This document shows positions 27,395-38,224 of a stretch of DNA of 64,000 nt, piece by piece; within the stretch, counting starts at the first letter, position 1; the number at the start of each line of letters is the position of its first letter. Source of the stretch: Terebella lapidaria. Lineage: Eukaryota; Annelida; Polychaeta; Terebellida; Terebellidae. Under the pieces are notes generated by a model. The model was not told where the DNA came from and did no database searches. It saw only the letters and a list, made by a program, of their open reading frames with translations. The DNA is taken from positions 9,486,001-9,550,000 of the forward strand of contig OX424561.1 in NCBI GenBank assembly GCA_949152475.1, in the 5' to 3' direction. A program made the position numbers and the translations under genes.

Positions 27395-29207
27395 GTAGGG
27401 TGAGAGTTTTCAAGCGCCCGTTTGAATGGAGCATCATTCAATAGGGATGGGACATGACGCTGTATGGTGAAAAGTTCAGTTCGAGTTCCGAAAATGGTGA
27501 ATTCCCTTCCAAACTGATGGCCACATTTGGATTCACGAAACTGGTATGACAAAATCTGGTTCATAAATCAAAGCAGAACGATTATACATGTAAGCTCAAC
27601 CCACTTCACCAATAGAGGGTATGTGTAATTGGCAAATGGATTTCAATCACTGGTTTTATATGTATTATATTCAGGTATGTACGGTCAGTAATATTACCGG
27701 TAGTCCTATATAATGTTGGGCGAGACCTTCTCTGTGTGGTGAGTAACTTGGCATATCACCAACTATTTATGTACATGAAAACGTTCTTCAAATTGTAACA
27801 ATCACTAATGGTGGGTACATCACGAATACAACGTATACAATTGGAATAGTGCGAATACATAATAGCGCTGGTATTTTCCAGCATTCACTTCAAACTGATT
27901 ACCAAAACTAGTGCAGGGTGGTAAACCGCCGGTGACAGGACACAGTAAAGTAACATTATGAGCCGACTACCGCGGTGAATCGTGACGAGGAACAAATTTT
28001 TCTTGTCTTTCCTTGTAAAACCAAACAGAAACTAAAAATAACCCCAATGAAATTAGTTTTTATTCGTAGATGATCACTATAATATTTACATACAACGTAT
28101 TGGCATATATAATTGATTATCAGTCTGAACTGGGCATTTCAAACGGCACATATTCTAATATTACCCACCAAGACTCTACTGTATCTAAAGAGAAGCCATT
28201 TTAAATTTGCAAATTTGTATCACATTGTTTTGTTATTTTGATCTACTTCTTATGAATATCCGCTCTATGCTGCATTCCAAAATAACTCGATAACCCACAC
28301 ATTATTTCATCGTGGTATGTGAAATTCCTGGAAGCTGCCTGGCACTGGGGGATGAGATAGGATAACGAATTCGAAACCCGTTCCATTGTCCACTACTTGA
28401 GGAGGGAAAATCACAGAATTCGTACTTTTTTTCAGCAGGAATTCAAGTGGTCTTTTGGAATCTACTTTAGTGATATTCATGAAGATGAAGATCAGGATTT
28501 TTTTTATTAATACTTAGAAATAATCATGAACGCTAATAACTGGTGAAACATGACACTTCATCTCAATAGTCTGGTAAAACATCTTTTATCACAAATTGGA
28601 TATATGATTGGTAAATTGGTATGTTTATGCATATACATATGTTCTGACAAGCTCTAGTAAGGGACTCTCTCAGAGGTGATACAATAGGAAATTTCAGAAA
28701 AACAACCTGTCTCGTCATTTTCATGACAAATTTGTTTCAGTGAAATATGCCGGAAAATGGACCATTTTATAGATTTTTGAGGTTAAAATTACCCATAATT
28801 TCACATTGCATTCAATCCACAATTTCTGGTTTCAAATGAACAATGTCATACTGAAGACGGTTTACAAGTCCTAAAACAATCAATGGAACTTGATATTTTA
28901 GCCCATTTGAGTGGGTCTCTCACTAAAACTTGTCCTTAACATATTTTTATAAAGTGGTTTGCGCTGATATTCGATATTTTCTTTCATCATTTTATCATTG
29001 ATGGAGGGTGCTCACAACCTGAATACAAATTATCGAATTGCGATCCATCTTTATCAGTTTTCGCCATTATGGATGTGATTTGGACGTGATTTCAGCGTGA
29101 TTTACCTCTTAGGTAATTTATAGACTATGTAGATGATGTGTCGCTGCATACAAGCCAAAATCGAACACGTTATGATGGCGATCAGACCTAGGCCTAATTA
29201 TTGGGCA

Positions 29208-29620
29208 TTAACATCGTTGACAATCCACTTCAGCTTTGTGCAAAGAACTTGTTTTGTCATAAATGGCATGCTGAGCCATTGAACCTGCGTTCGAATACCT
29301 AAACAGGTTTGCAACAAAATGAACACCATCAGGACAACCGAGATTCAAATTGTCGTTGTGGGAATGACTATATCCCATGTCACGATCATATATGTAGTTC
29401 AAGTCCCGAGTTAGCCACAAAGCTTGGTATTTACTGCTGTGGTCGTTGATCACCCAGTAGCCCCAGGGGATTCCCAGATGGGTGATTGAAAAAAAGTCCA
29501 TTAAACCTGACCTCGTGATCAACTGAGGCTGTAAATGCAGCTTGAATGTAGTTTTCATACTGGTTCAATAGTAAGACATATATATTGTGGTACGTGTGTA
29601 CATGTAGTATCATTGCTGTT
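29208..29620 (-). pseudogene. Reverse-strand E-block relative, longest intact version
   Basis: Reading the reverse strand: YENYIQAAFTASVDHEVRFN, then after a shift of frame LGIPWGYWVINDHSSKYQAL, WLTRDLNYIYDRDMGYSHSH, GCPDGVHFVANLF and on to a stop (116 codons open from 29558). It keeps the WVIND...LWLTRD core that the forward copies interrupt by a stop. Homologous at the DNA level to 45000-45300 in the same orientation, including flanks to about 29830/45700. No family recognised. Confidence 0.5.
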
Positions 29621-29985
29621 GTAAGTTTATATCTCTGTAATATCGAAATGATGATTGTCAGTCAGTGGGTAAATAGACTATTACCACCAAAGTGGCCAAA
29701 TTTTCATGAAGTAAATAACAAACGTGAATACAACATTTTTAGAATAAAAATAAAGCCCGATCAAATATTTACAGCCATATCCCATAGGATATTCTGACAT
29801 ATTTCAAAGATGTTTTGCCTCCATGAATGGCAAAATTGACACCAAGTGACAATATAGCAATATTGTCTCAATATAGCAAGATATTTCTATGTTCATCATA
29901 ACACAGAAAGAAGGGCAAATATGCAGTAACATCCTTAACAACACAATGCACTTTTTGTTGATATTACAAGCCTAGTCATTCCAGA

Positions 29986-30210
29986 TTAAATAGACTCTAT
30001 GACCGGTCTTGTCCTAAGGGCAGAGACATTGGTATCGGACATTTAGCTGATCAAAAGAATACCTCAGAATCCAATATCAAGCTCCGTAGTATTGTCTTGA
30101 TTGAAACGCAATTACGTGGCTTTGAACCTGGCAGGGTTTTTGTCGGAACTAGGTTTCATGTTGTTCTTACTTCAAAAAACACAATATAGACACCGACTGA
30201 ATCCTAATTG
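29986..30210 (+). pseudogene. L block, copy 3
   Basis: Matches copy 1 closely: YDRSCPKGRDIGIGHLADQK; the end is altered near 30140 (GRVFVGTRF in place of GRELSELGF). Confidence 0.45.
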
Positions 30211-30775
30211 ACGAAGATGTTTAGTAATGACACACATTCACTGACTGAAGGATATGACAAGGATATGTTTTACCAAGACTAATAGATGCTTTCAAGAAAT
30301 TCTATGGACGTCATCACAATTTTGTTGATAAGTACACAAAATCTGTCACAAGTATGCAACAAGACCTGTTTGCATGTTAATGTTTTGGAATTCATGACGG
30401 GTGCCACATGTGGGGCAGGAAATGCTCACTCTTTCCAGAACACCTGATTTCACGCCTTTATGGCCATATATGGGGGTTCATGAAGGTCCATAAAATTTTC
30501 TCGATTTTGCCTGACACCGGACTTTGAGATTGGATAATGGTCTTGGTTTTGTTTGCTCGGATACTTCATACTTTGGTATTTTTTGCATGTTTATTCATAT
30601 TCCATTTCAGGTGATAAAACTGTGTTGAAATGTATAAACTTCCCATATTATGTGAATTAATTGTGTGATTCATGTATTTTTATGCCATCTTCGGTGTTTT
30701 ACTTAATTTACTTCACTGCATGGTTACATCATTGTGGTTACCTACTCGTTAATATATTACCCTTTAATACCATCA

Positions 30776-31015
30776 ACATTATTTTTCTACCAGAACAATT
30801 GTATCAATACAACGACGTATATCTTGTGCTATGAAACCACCATAAAAAAACCCCAAGTAATTATAGGTGTTAATGAGCACGAGGTCAGTTTTACGGGATA
30901 CCGCTTCAATCACCTCTCGCTGGGAATCCCCCAGGGTTATTGAGTGATGAACGACCTTAGCAGTAAACACCGATCTTTGTGGCCGACTCGGGACTTGTAC
31001 TAGATCGTGACACCA
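30776..31015 (+). pseudogene. E block, copy 3
   Basis: FYQNNC then VIIGVNEHEVSFTGYRFNHL, SLGIPQGY, stop, VMNDLSSKHRSLWPTRDLY. Followed at once by M copy 3. Confidence 0.45.
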
Positions 31016-31029
31016 GAGAAACCAATTAA

Positions 31030-31122
31030 ATGGGCATCAGCAGAGCGAAAATTCGAGGATGGGTTGCACTGCTGGCATTTGGAGGTCTGACATTGGCAGT
31101 ATGTCCTGTTGCAAGAAGTGAG
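31030..31122 (+). CDS. M block, copy 3: candidate first exon with signal-anchor
   Basis: MGISRAKIRGWVALLAFGGL then TLAVCPVARSE, with GTAGGG donor. Changes from copy 2 (V2G, P21T, Y25C, K29R) leave the hydrophobic core intact. An L block follows 700-800 bp downstream. Confidence 0.4.
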
Positions 31123-31822
31123 GTAGGGTGAGAGTTTTCAAGCGCCAGTTTGAATGGAGCATCATTCAAAAGGGATGGGAAGTGACGCTATATGGTGAAA
31201 AGTTCAGTTCGAGTTACGAAAATGGAGAATTTTTTCCAAACTGATGGCCACATTTGGACTCACAAAACTGGCTTGACAAAATCTGGTTCATAAATCAAAG
31301 CAGAACGATTATTCATGCAAGCGCAACCCACTTCACAAATAGAGGGTGTGTGTAATTGGCAAAAAGATTTCAATCACTGGTTTCATAGGTATTATATTCA
31401 GCGATGTGAGGTCAGTAATATTACCGGTAGTCCCATATAATGTTGGGCGAGACCTTCTTTGTGTGGTGAGTAACTTGGACACCAACTAGACCTTCTATGT
31501 ATGCTCATGAAACATATTTCAAATTGTGACTATCACTAATGGTGGGTACATCACGAACACAGTGTATACAATTGGAATAGTGCGAATACATAAACCATAT
31601 AACAATCAGCGCTGGTAGTCTACCAGCATTCACTTCCAACTGATTACCCAAACTAGTGTAGGTGTTGGAAACCGGGTAGTTTTACCCATGGTAACTGGCA
31701 TATCATCTTTGTGGAAAATGTCGACCATGAATACTTTCAAGGAGGACAGTATTCATAGCATTGTTCTCACCAAGAGACAATATAGCAAGATGTTTCTATC
31801 TTCATCATAACACAGGGCAAAT

Positions 31823-32113
31823 ATGCACAATGTACTTCTGTGGAAACTACAAGCCCAGTTTTTCAAGGGGAGGTCCTACAAATCGAACTTAAATAGACTC
31901 TATGACCTGTCTTGTCCTAATAGCAAAGACATTGGTATCGGACATTTTGCTGATCAAAAGAATACCTTAGAATCTAATATCAGGCCCCGCAGTACAGTCT
32001 TGATTGAAACGCAATTACGTAGCTTTGAACCTGGCAGGGAATTGTCGGAACTAGGTTCCATGTTGTTCTTACTTCAAAGCACACAATATAAACACCGACC
32101 GAAGCCTAATTGA
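31823..32113 (+). pseudogene. L block, copy 4 (open for 96 codons)
   Basis: YKSNLNRLYDLSCPNSKDIG, IGHFADQKNTLESN, RPRSTVLIETQLRSFEPGRE, LQSTQYKHRPKPN, stop. Substitutions against copy 2 are scattered without breaking the frame. Confidence 0.45.
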
Positions 32114-32264
32114 CGAAGATGTTAGTATTGACACATATTCATATTCCATTTCAGGTGGCAACACTGCGTTGAAATGTATAAACTTCCCATATTATGTGAA
32201 TTGATTGTGTGCTTCATATATTTTATAAGCCATCTTCGGTGTTTAATTTAATATCATCAACATA

Positions 32265-32500
32265 CATTTTCTACCATAACAATTGTAACATTTACAGTGA
32301 CGTATATCTTGTGCTATGAAGCCACCATAAAAAAACAAGTAATTATTGTTGTAAATGAGCACGAGGTCAGTTTCAAGGGACATCGCTTCAATCACCTCTC
32401 GCTGGGAATTCTCCCAGGGTTATTGAGTGATGAACGACCTCATCAGTAAACACCGATCTTTGTGGCCGACTCGGGACTTGTACTAGATCGTGACACCAGA
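32265..32500 (+). pseudogene. E block, copy 4
   Basis: As the other forward E copies, with a small insertion at the IPQGY core (ATTCTCCCAGG) that shifts it; ends TRDLY before M copy 4. Confidence 0.4.
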
Positions 32501-32512
32501 GAAACCAATTAA

Positions 32513-32605
32513 ATGGTCATCAGCAGAGCGAAAATTCGAGGATGGGTTGCACTGCTGGCATTTGGAGGTCTGCCATTGGCAGTATATCCTGTTGCAAAAA
32601 GTGAG
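32513..32605 (+). CDS. M block, copy 4: candidate first exon with signal-anchor
   Basis: Identical in protein to copy 2 (MVISRAKIRGWVALLAFGGL then PLAVYPVAKSE, GTAGGG donor). No L block follows it; the D2 tail and the MITE lie downstream. Confidence 0.4.
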
Positions 32606-33682
32606 GTAGGGTGAAAGTTTTCAAGCGCCAGTTTGAATGGATCATCATTCAATAGGGATGGGACATGACGCTGTATGGTGAAAAGTTCAGTTCGAGTTCC
32701 GAAAATGGTGAATTCCCTTCGAAACTGATGGCCACATTTGGATTCACGAAACTGGCTTCACGAAATCTGGTTCATAAATCAAAACAGAACATGTAAGCTC
32801 AACCCACTTCGCAACTAATTGGTGTGTGTAATTGGCAAATTGATTTCAATCACTGGTTTCATAGGTATTATATTCAGCGATGTACGGTCAGTAATATTAC
32901 CGGTAGTCCTATATAATGTTGGGCGACACCTTCTCTGAGTGATGAGCAACTAGGACATATCACCAACTGTTTATGCACATGAAAACATATTTCAAATGGT
33001 GACTATCACTAATGGTATGTACATCACGAATACATTATTTACAATTGGAATAGTGCGAATACATAAACTATAGTCATGTAACAATCAGCGCTGGTAGTTT
33101 TCCAGCATCCACTTCAGACTGATTACCCAAACTAGTGTAGGTGTTGTAAACCGTCAGTGACAGGGCGCGGTAAAGTAACAGACTACCGTCTTCTCTTGGT
33201 AAACCAAACAGAAATTAAAAATAACCCCGATGAAATCAGTTTTTAGTTGTAGATGATCACCATAATATTTACATACAACGTATTGGCATATATAATCGTT
33301 TATCAGTCCGAAATGGGCATTTCCAAGGGCACATATTCTAATATTCCCACCAAGACTCTATTGTATATTAAAATTGCAAATTTGTATCACATCATTTTGT
33401 TATTTTGATCTACTTCCTATTAAATATCCACTCTATGCTGCTTTCTAAAAATAACTCAATAACCCACACATTATTTCATCGAGGTACGTGAAATTCCTGA
33501 AAGTTGTCTGGCACCGGGGGATGAGATAGGATAAGGAACTCAAGATCGGTTCCATTGTCCACTACTTGATTAAATAAAATCACTTTTTCGTTCTTACTTC
33601 AGTTTGTACTTTTTTCAGCAGGAAGTTGGTCCTTTGGAATCTACTCTAGTGATATTCATGAAGATTGGGATTTTTCTATTAA

Positions 33683-34106
33683 AGTGATATTGGCAGTAAG
33701 TTATGGAGTTTTCCATATCTTTCTGATCGAACGAAGAAAACATAACAGTTATATATCTGCACTTGTATGCCCAAACAGACGCCCCTTTCTAATAGATTTC
33801 GTTGCGAGTTTCTGGTGGAAATATTTTGAGTTTGTTTACATTACCGCCATTCTCGGTGCTCTGTATACCGTGACGCAGTGCGATTCCAGCTTACTCGTGT
33901 ATGTTCGAGCCAATCGAGCGTGAACCAGGTTAAGTCAGAGGTAACTCTGAGTGGCGCACAAAACAAAAAAAGCGGCTGCTAGTACTGTCATATGCTTGAT
34001 TTATCCATTTGATCAAGCAAAGTTTGTTTTGTAACCTATTTTTCTGAGACCACAGGCAAATATATGTGATTGATTTGGAAAAAATAGTTTTCCTGCCAAC
34101 ATCACT
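33683..34106. mobile_element. TTAA-flanked MITE (424 bp) in D2
   Basis: Inverted ends AGTGATATTGGCAG and CTGCCAACATCACT, with TTAA on both sides (33679-33682 and 34107-34110). The paralogous D1 sequence has the uninterrupted site, one TTAA at 28507-28510, between the same flanks. TTAA duplication is the mark of piggyBac and Kolobok superfamilies. The 79-codon frame inside (33684-33923) has no recognisable domain. Confidence 0.85.
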
Positions 34107-34880
34107 TTAATACTTAAAAATAATAATGGAAGCTGAAAACTAGTGAATTTAAACAGACACTTCATCTAGATGTTCTGGTTAAACATCTTTTACCACAAAT
34201 TGGATATATGATTGGTAAATTGGTATATGTAGGCACAATTGTTATGACAAACTCTAGTAAGGGACCCTCCAGAGGTGATACAATGGGAAATTTCAGAAAG
34301 AAAACCCTGTCTCGTCATTTTCATTAAAAATTGTTTTAGAGAAAAAAGCCAAAAAAATGGACCATTTTATAGGTATTTTGGGGTCAAAATTACCCATAAT
34401 TTCACTTTGAAGAGAGTATTCAATCCAAAATTTCGGGTTTCAAATGCGTAACATATATTTAACAAATGCTTAACATATATTTGTAAAGTGGTTTGAGCTG
34501 GTATTCGATATTTCCTTTCGTCAGTTTATCATTGATGGAGAGTGCTCACAACCTAAATGCAATTTATCGAATCGCGATTCATCTGTATCAGCTTTCGCCA
34601 ACATCGTTGTGATTTGGACGAGATTTCAGCGCGATTTAAATTTTGGGTAATTTATAAACTATGATGTGTTAAGCCCAATGTACACCGGACGCGACGCGGC
34701 GCGGCGCGATGCGACTGAAAATATACAACACATACAAATGATAGGAACTATGTACACCAGACGCGGCGCGGCGCGGGACGATGCGGCGCGACGCGGTGCG
34801 ATTAGAAGCGATAGAAAACAGTTCTATTTTCCTTGAAGTCGCGCGCGATTTCTTGAAATTACAGACAACACATCTTTAAA

Positions 34881-35032
34881 ATGGCTAACAGCAGCACGAA
34901 GGTTAAAATGAGCAAAATAGATGAAGAAAAGCTGATTGCTGAAGTGCAAAAATATCCCCAGCTGTACGTGATAAGTCATGAGAGCTACAGAGACAGCGTA
35001 GCGAAAGAGGATGCGTGGGCTGACGCTGAACG
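34881..35032 (+). CDS. MADF-domain first exon (Harbinger accessory DNA-binding protein)
   Basis: ATG at 34881 opens 50 residues: a short polar leader, then MSKIDEEKLIAEVQKYPQLY, SHESYRDSV and KEDAWADAE. It ends at a GTAAAT donor after 35032. The pattern (acidic helix, L-I-x-x-V-x-x-Y-P-x-L-Y, then Y-x-D and A-W) is that of the N-terminal half of MADF/Myb-SANT-like domains, which in PIF/Harbinger elements form the second, DNA-binding protein. The second half of the domain (third helix and acidic tail) is not seen. The next 1.3 kb is the inserted CACTG element, so the remaining exon is either lost or beyond recognition. In frame, the codon after the donor reads to a stop at once. Confidence 0.65.
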
Positions 35033-35107
35033 GTAAATTGAGTCTTCCCTCCCCCCTCCCTCTCTTCCACACACATTTAAATTCAACCCTAAAAGATGGA
35101 TCTGCAT

Positions 35108-36431
35108 CACTGGGGCGCACCTGTCCCTGGAGAAATCGTTTCTTTTTTTTACGACTTTTTTTGCCCATGGTTTTCTACTACTGTCCATGGTTTTCGACGA
35201 AGCCCATGGTTTTCTACAAGCGGTACACAGACATGGTTAGCAATTGGTTTCATTCTAAAGCAATATAAGTGAAAATGAAAATCAAACTGTTGAAAATTCG
35301 TGTTATGTTTCAGTTTAAGTGTATACCAAATGGTTGTTGTCAGTTCAGAAGTAAATGTGCTGAGATAGGAACTCTAAACGAAGGAAAACCTTGTGACAAC
35401 TTCACCAGCTTTGTCAGACCACAGTTCACTCTTCTCATTTCGTATAGCTGACAGGGTGTGTATATGAAGTTCATAAAGTTGTTTCACATTGCACCAGTCA
35501 GTTAGATATCAGTGGTTGACTATTAATACTTATTTGTCCTCGGACAATATTTATTCATGTGAAAGTCCAAGACAGCTACCTAAATTGAGTGTGATAGCTG
35601 TATCAAATGTTGTTATCAAAATTACACCGATTTGACACTTACTTACCGATTCATTTTTAAAACATCCTGAATAAATGTTGGTATACACATATGTTGTCAT
35701 TAGGGGCCCGTGTAATTTCAAGCAGCCCTAATGAGAAGTGTTATAACCCTAATGGCGGCAGTGATAAGCAGTAAGTTTTTGGAAATCTTAGTCCAGCCAA
35801 ACACAATGGTTGGCCGCTCACTGTGTTTCTCCAAACAGTGCCTTACTGTCGTGGCCACGTCCCCGACCTTTTGATGGCAGTAGCAGCACCGGAACTGGTC
35901 CTAAAAAGCAATCATAATTTATTTACATTTTACTTTTTAAGTTGTAGAAAACATTTTACATTTTAAATTGTAGGAAACCATGGGCACTATGTATCAAATC
36001 ATAAAAAAACATGGGCTTGTCGTAAAAAGCCATGGGCTTTAGATTTATTTCCCCGGGGCTTTGTCACATACACTATAACACTATAAAGCAAAAATCTGTT
36101 GTCTGCTTTAAGTGGATATATTCATGATAATAATACAACAATAACCCCAGGGCCTTGGAACAACGTTCATGGTATTATTTAGCACATGATAACTCCAGTA
36201 TCTCTAATTGCCCTTTTATCTGATCATATCATTATTTCTAGTCAACTACAGTCGCCTACAATACATTATTTACCAAAATATATCACTTAGTTTTCAATTA
36301 ATGTTGTTTAAATAGCTTGAAACAGTCAAATACCATGATTAATGTGGGATTCCAAATGTTCCTCATGTAGAAAACCATGGGCGAAAAGTCGTAAAAAAAT
36401 CGATTTCTGCAGGGTCAGGTGCGCCCCAGTG
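35108..36431. mobile_element. CACTG-ended TIR element nested in the Harbinger element
   Basis: Inverted ends of about 65-70 bp begin CACTGGGGCGCACCTG at 35108 and mirror at 36367-36431. Both end with CCCATGGTTTTCTAC. TGCAT flanks both sides (35103-35107 and 36432-36436), a 5-bp target duplication. CCCATGGTTTTCTAC-like motifs recur inside (near 35185, 35205, 35975, 36010 and 36040) in both orientations. No protein domain was found inside, so it looks non-autonomous. CACTG termini suggest a CMC/Chapaev or Transib-like family; the class is not settled by sequence alone. Confidence 0.75.
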
Positions 36432-36582
36432 TGCATGGCCAAGACATGAGCGTAGGGCAGCGCCTACCCTGTTATATGCTTAGATATACTCTAGAATATC
36501 AAAATAAACGGTAGGAGCCTACATACGCCCTAGACCTACGGTGGCAACATAGATTCAGGTCTAGATCAATACTGGGCATACG

Positions 36583-37962
36583 CAGGGGCGCCGGAGCAAA
36601 TTTGAAGGGCGGGGGCAGCAGTGATCAGAAGTGCAGATTTTGTATAATAAGGAATCGCTGTAATCATGAAAAATTAACCTAAATGGGTATAGGGTACCCC
36701 CCCCCTCCCCCATGCGCGTATTCACAAACAGGTGTTCCTCGGACAGTGAAGACCAGCTGAATTTAATATCAATAGACAACTGTATTCAAGCTAGTGAAAT
36801 AATTAGTGGGGCATGTTAGATTTGTGTAAACCAGCTTGAATGTTCATTGAACATCACTCATAATATCCCAAATAGTAGTACCTTACATTGTTATGACTAC
36901 TGAGTTACTACACTATTTATTTTCATAATGCCATTATAAACCCATGCCAAACAGAACAAATGCATATTGTTAACTAAAATTGCTGCTTTGTCAGTTCATT
37001 GGAGGTCAAATTATAGGTCACCAAAAGATCTACCTATGTGACCAATTTACATTATTCAGGTCTGAAACACATTTACCACTCAAAGTGATCTTAAGTCAAG
37101 TTAAAGACCATCAATGGGACGGTCCGTTATACGTGTATATGACTTCCTATATGCTCATAATACAAACTCAAGCTTCATCTGCAGTTGTTTTGTTTGTGGA
37201 GGCCAATTTACACATTTCAGGTGGGCGTGACATGGAAAATAGGCACACAAGGTCCTGTGAGGTCAACCTGTGAGGTTAAGTTCACCAAAGGATGTTCCAT
37301 ATTGTGAATATATATATGCTCGTAATGTATACTGAAGCATTTTGTCCCCATTTGTCAATTTGTGAATTTTTACGCCATTTTGGGCCTACATTCTGGGCTT
37401 TGAAGGAAGGAAGGATTTGCATCTTGCTTTTACACAAGATAAGCAGTTCACAATGTCATACACGCGTGAGATTAGAGAGAAAGTTACTGCATTGATGTCA
37501 GGACAGCAAAGTGCCATAATGTAGATTTTCGGTGTTTTTTATTTTACTTTTGATCCTCAATTTCGGGCCTTTCGAGCGATTCAGAATATGTCATCTTTAT
37601 ACAATGCAAGGTTAAGTTAGTGCAGAATTAGACAAAAAGTCACTGAACGGATTTTGAAAAAAAAGACTGTCAAAGTCGGAAAACAACATCTGAACATCTG
37701 AAGATTCGATAAATAATCCAAGAACTGGATGCTAGTTATCGACGGGCTTACCATGTTTACTGGGCATTGGTTAGATTGCCCCAGCTTACATGTATTCTAC
37801 AGAATACCGATTAACCCAATATTGTTTGTAAAGAAATTACTTTGTAGAGGACATTCACTAGAGTACCGAATGAGAGGGCACATTTGTGCCCCCGTGCAGC
37901 ACCCCCCCCCCCCCAACGAAATGGCAACTGGGGCAGCTGCCCCCGTGGTTCCGGCGCCCCTG
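36583..37962. mobile_element. Probable CAGGGGCG-ended element nested in the Harbinger element
   Basis: CAGGGGCGCCGGA at 36583 is mirrored by TCCGGCGCCCCTG ending at 37962, and both are followed inward by a GGGGGCAGC motif. C/G homopolymers (about 36700 and 37903) lie just inside. No target duplication is visible at these ends, which weakens the call. CAGGGGCG termini are common in hAT- and P-like elements of marine invertebrates. It contains a fragment of the beta-type GGTCA repeat (36985-37735). Confidence 0.5.
36985..37735 (+). repeat. GGTCA element fragment, beta-type monomers
   Basis: Degenerate units with AGGTCA half-sites, GACTTCCTATATGCTCATAATACA and 'CCAATTTACA...TTCAGGT' phrases match the 7887-9030 copy. 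The 3' part has the CACTGAACGGATTTTGAAAA phrase seen in other copies. No terminal hairpins remain. Confidence 0.65.
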
Positions 37963-38224
37963 GTCGCGATCTAACTCAAATTCGCGCCACTGGAATCGCT
38001 CGCGGTGTACGTAGCATAATCGCGTGTACATTATCGCGTCGCATCGCATCGCGTCCGGTGTACATTGGGCTTTATAGTACCAAAGCGTTTACGTCATGAA
38101 TACGTAACGAGCCGCGTGCTGGTTCTAAACAAAGAAACACCTGGTTTGTCTTGGCGCATTAATGCATGCAACACGGACATGCCGCATGTTTGTGTCGGGC
38201 ACGCGTACTATTTGATAATTTATA

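Larger units (their letters stand above)
24540..29110 (+). repeat. D1: first half of a two-level tandem duplication
   Basis: It holds, in order, blocks L-E-M-L-E-M (L = 'LYDR' block, E = 'EHEV' block, M = anchor exon), then a long tail (about 27925-29110). The same order recurs at about 29830-34671 (D2), about 5.2-5.3 kb downstream. Each half also contains an internal duplication of about 1.5-1.8 kb. Start and end are set by where the match to D2 fades. Confidence 0.8.
29830..34671 (+). repeat. D2: second half of the tandem duplication
   Basis: Blocks L (29986), E (30776), M (31030), L (31823), E (32265), M (32513), then the tail 33140-34671. Differences from D1 include the MITE at 33683 and small indels. 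The Harbinger element lies exactly at the point where the match to D1 ends. Confidence 0.8.
34672..38071 (+). mobile_element. PIF/Harbinger-type DNA transposon carrying a MADF-like exon, internally invaded
   Basis: The ends are inverted repeats beginning AGCCCAATGTACACCGGACG, identical over 23 bp, and continue into GCGCGG/GATGCG-rich sequence at both ends. TTA flanks both sides (34669-34671 and 38072-38074), the TWA-type 3-bp target duplication of PIF/Harbinger elements. A second ATGTACACC copy near 34750 forms a subterminal repeat. The only gene piece seen is the MADF-like exon at 34881. No DDE transposase frame was found, so it is non-autonomous or gutted. Two younger elements (35108-36431 and 36583-37962) occupy most of its interior; without them about 0.7 kb remains. 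Confidence 0.85.

Noticed and set aside
34676-34830. GCGCGG-rich stretch as a CpG-island promoter
   Set aside because: It is the terminal and subterminal repeat of the Harbinger element.
37858-38049. Small frames around the C-tract and Harbinger right end
   Set aside because: They run across terminal inverted repeats and homopolymers of two elements.
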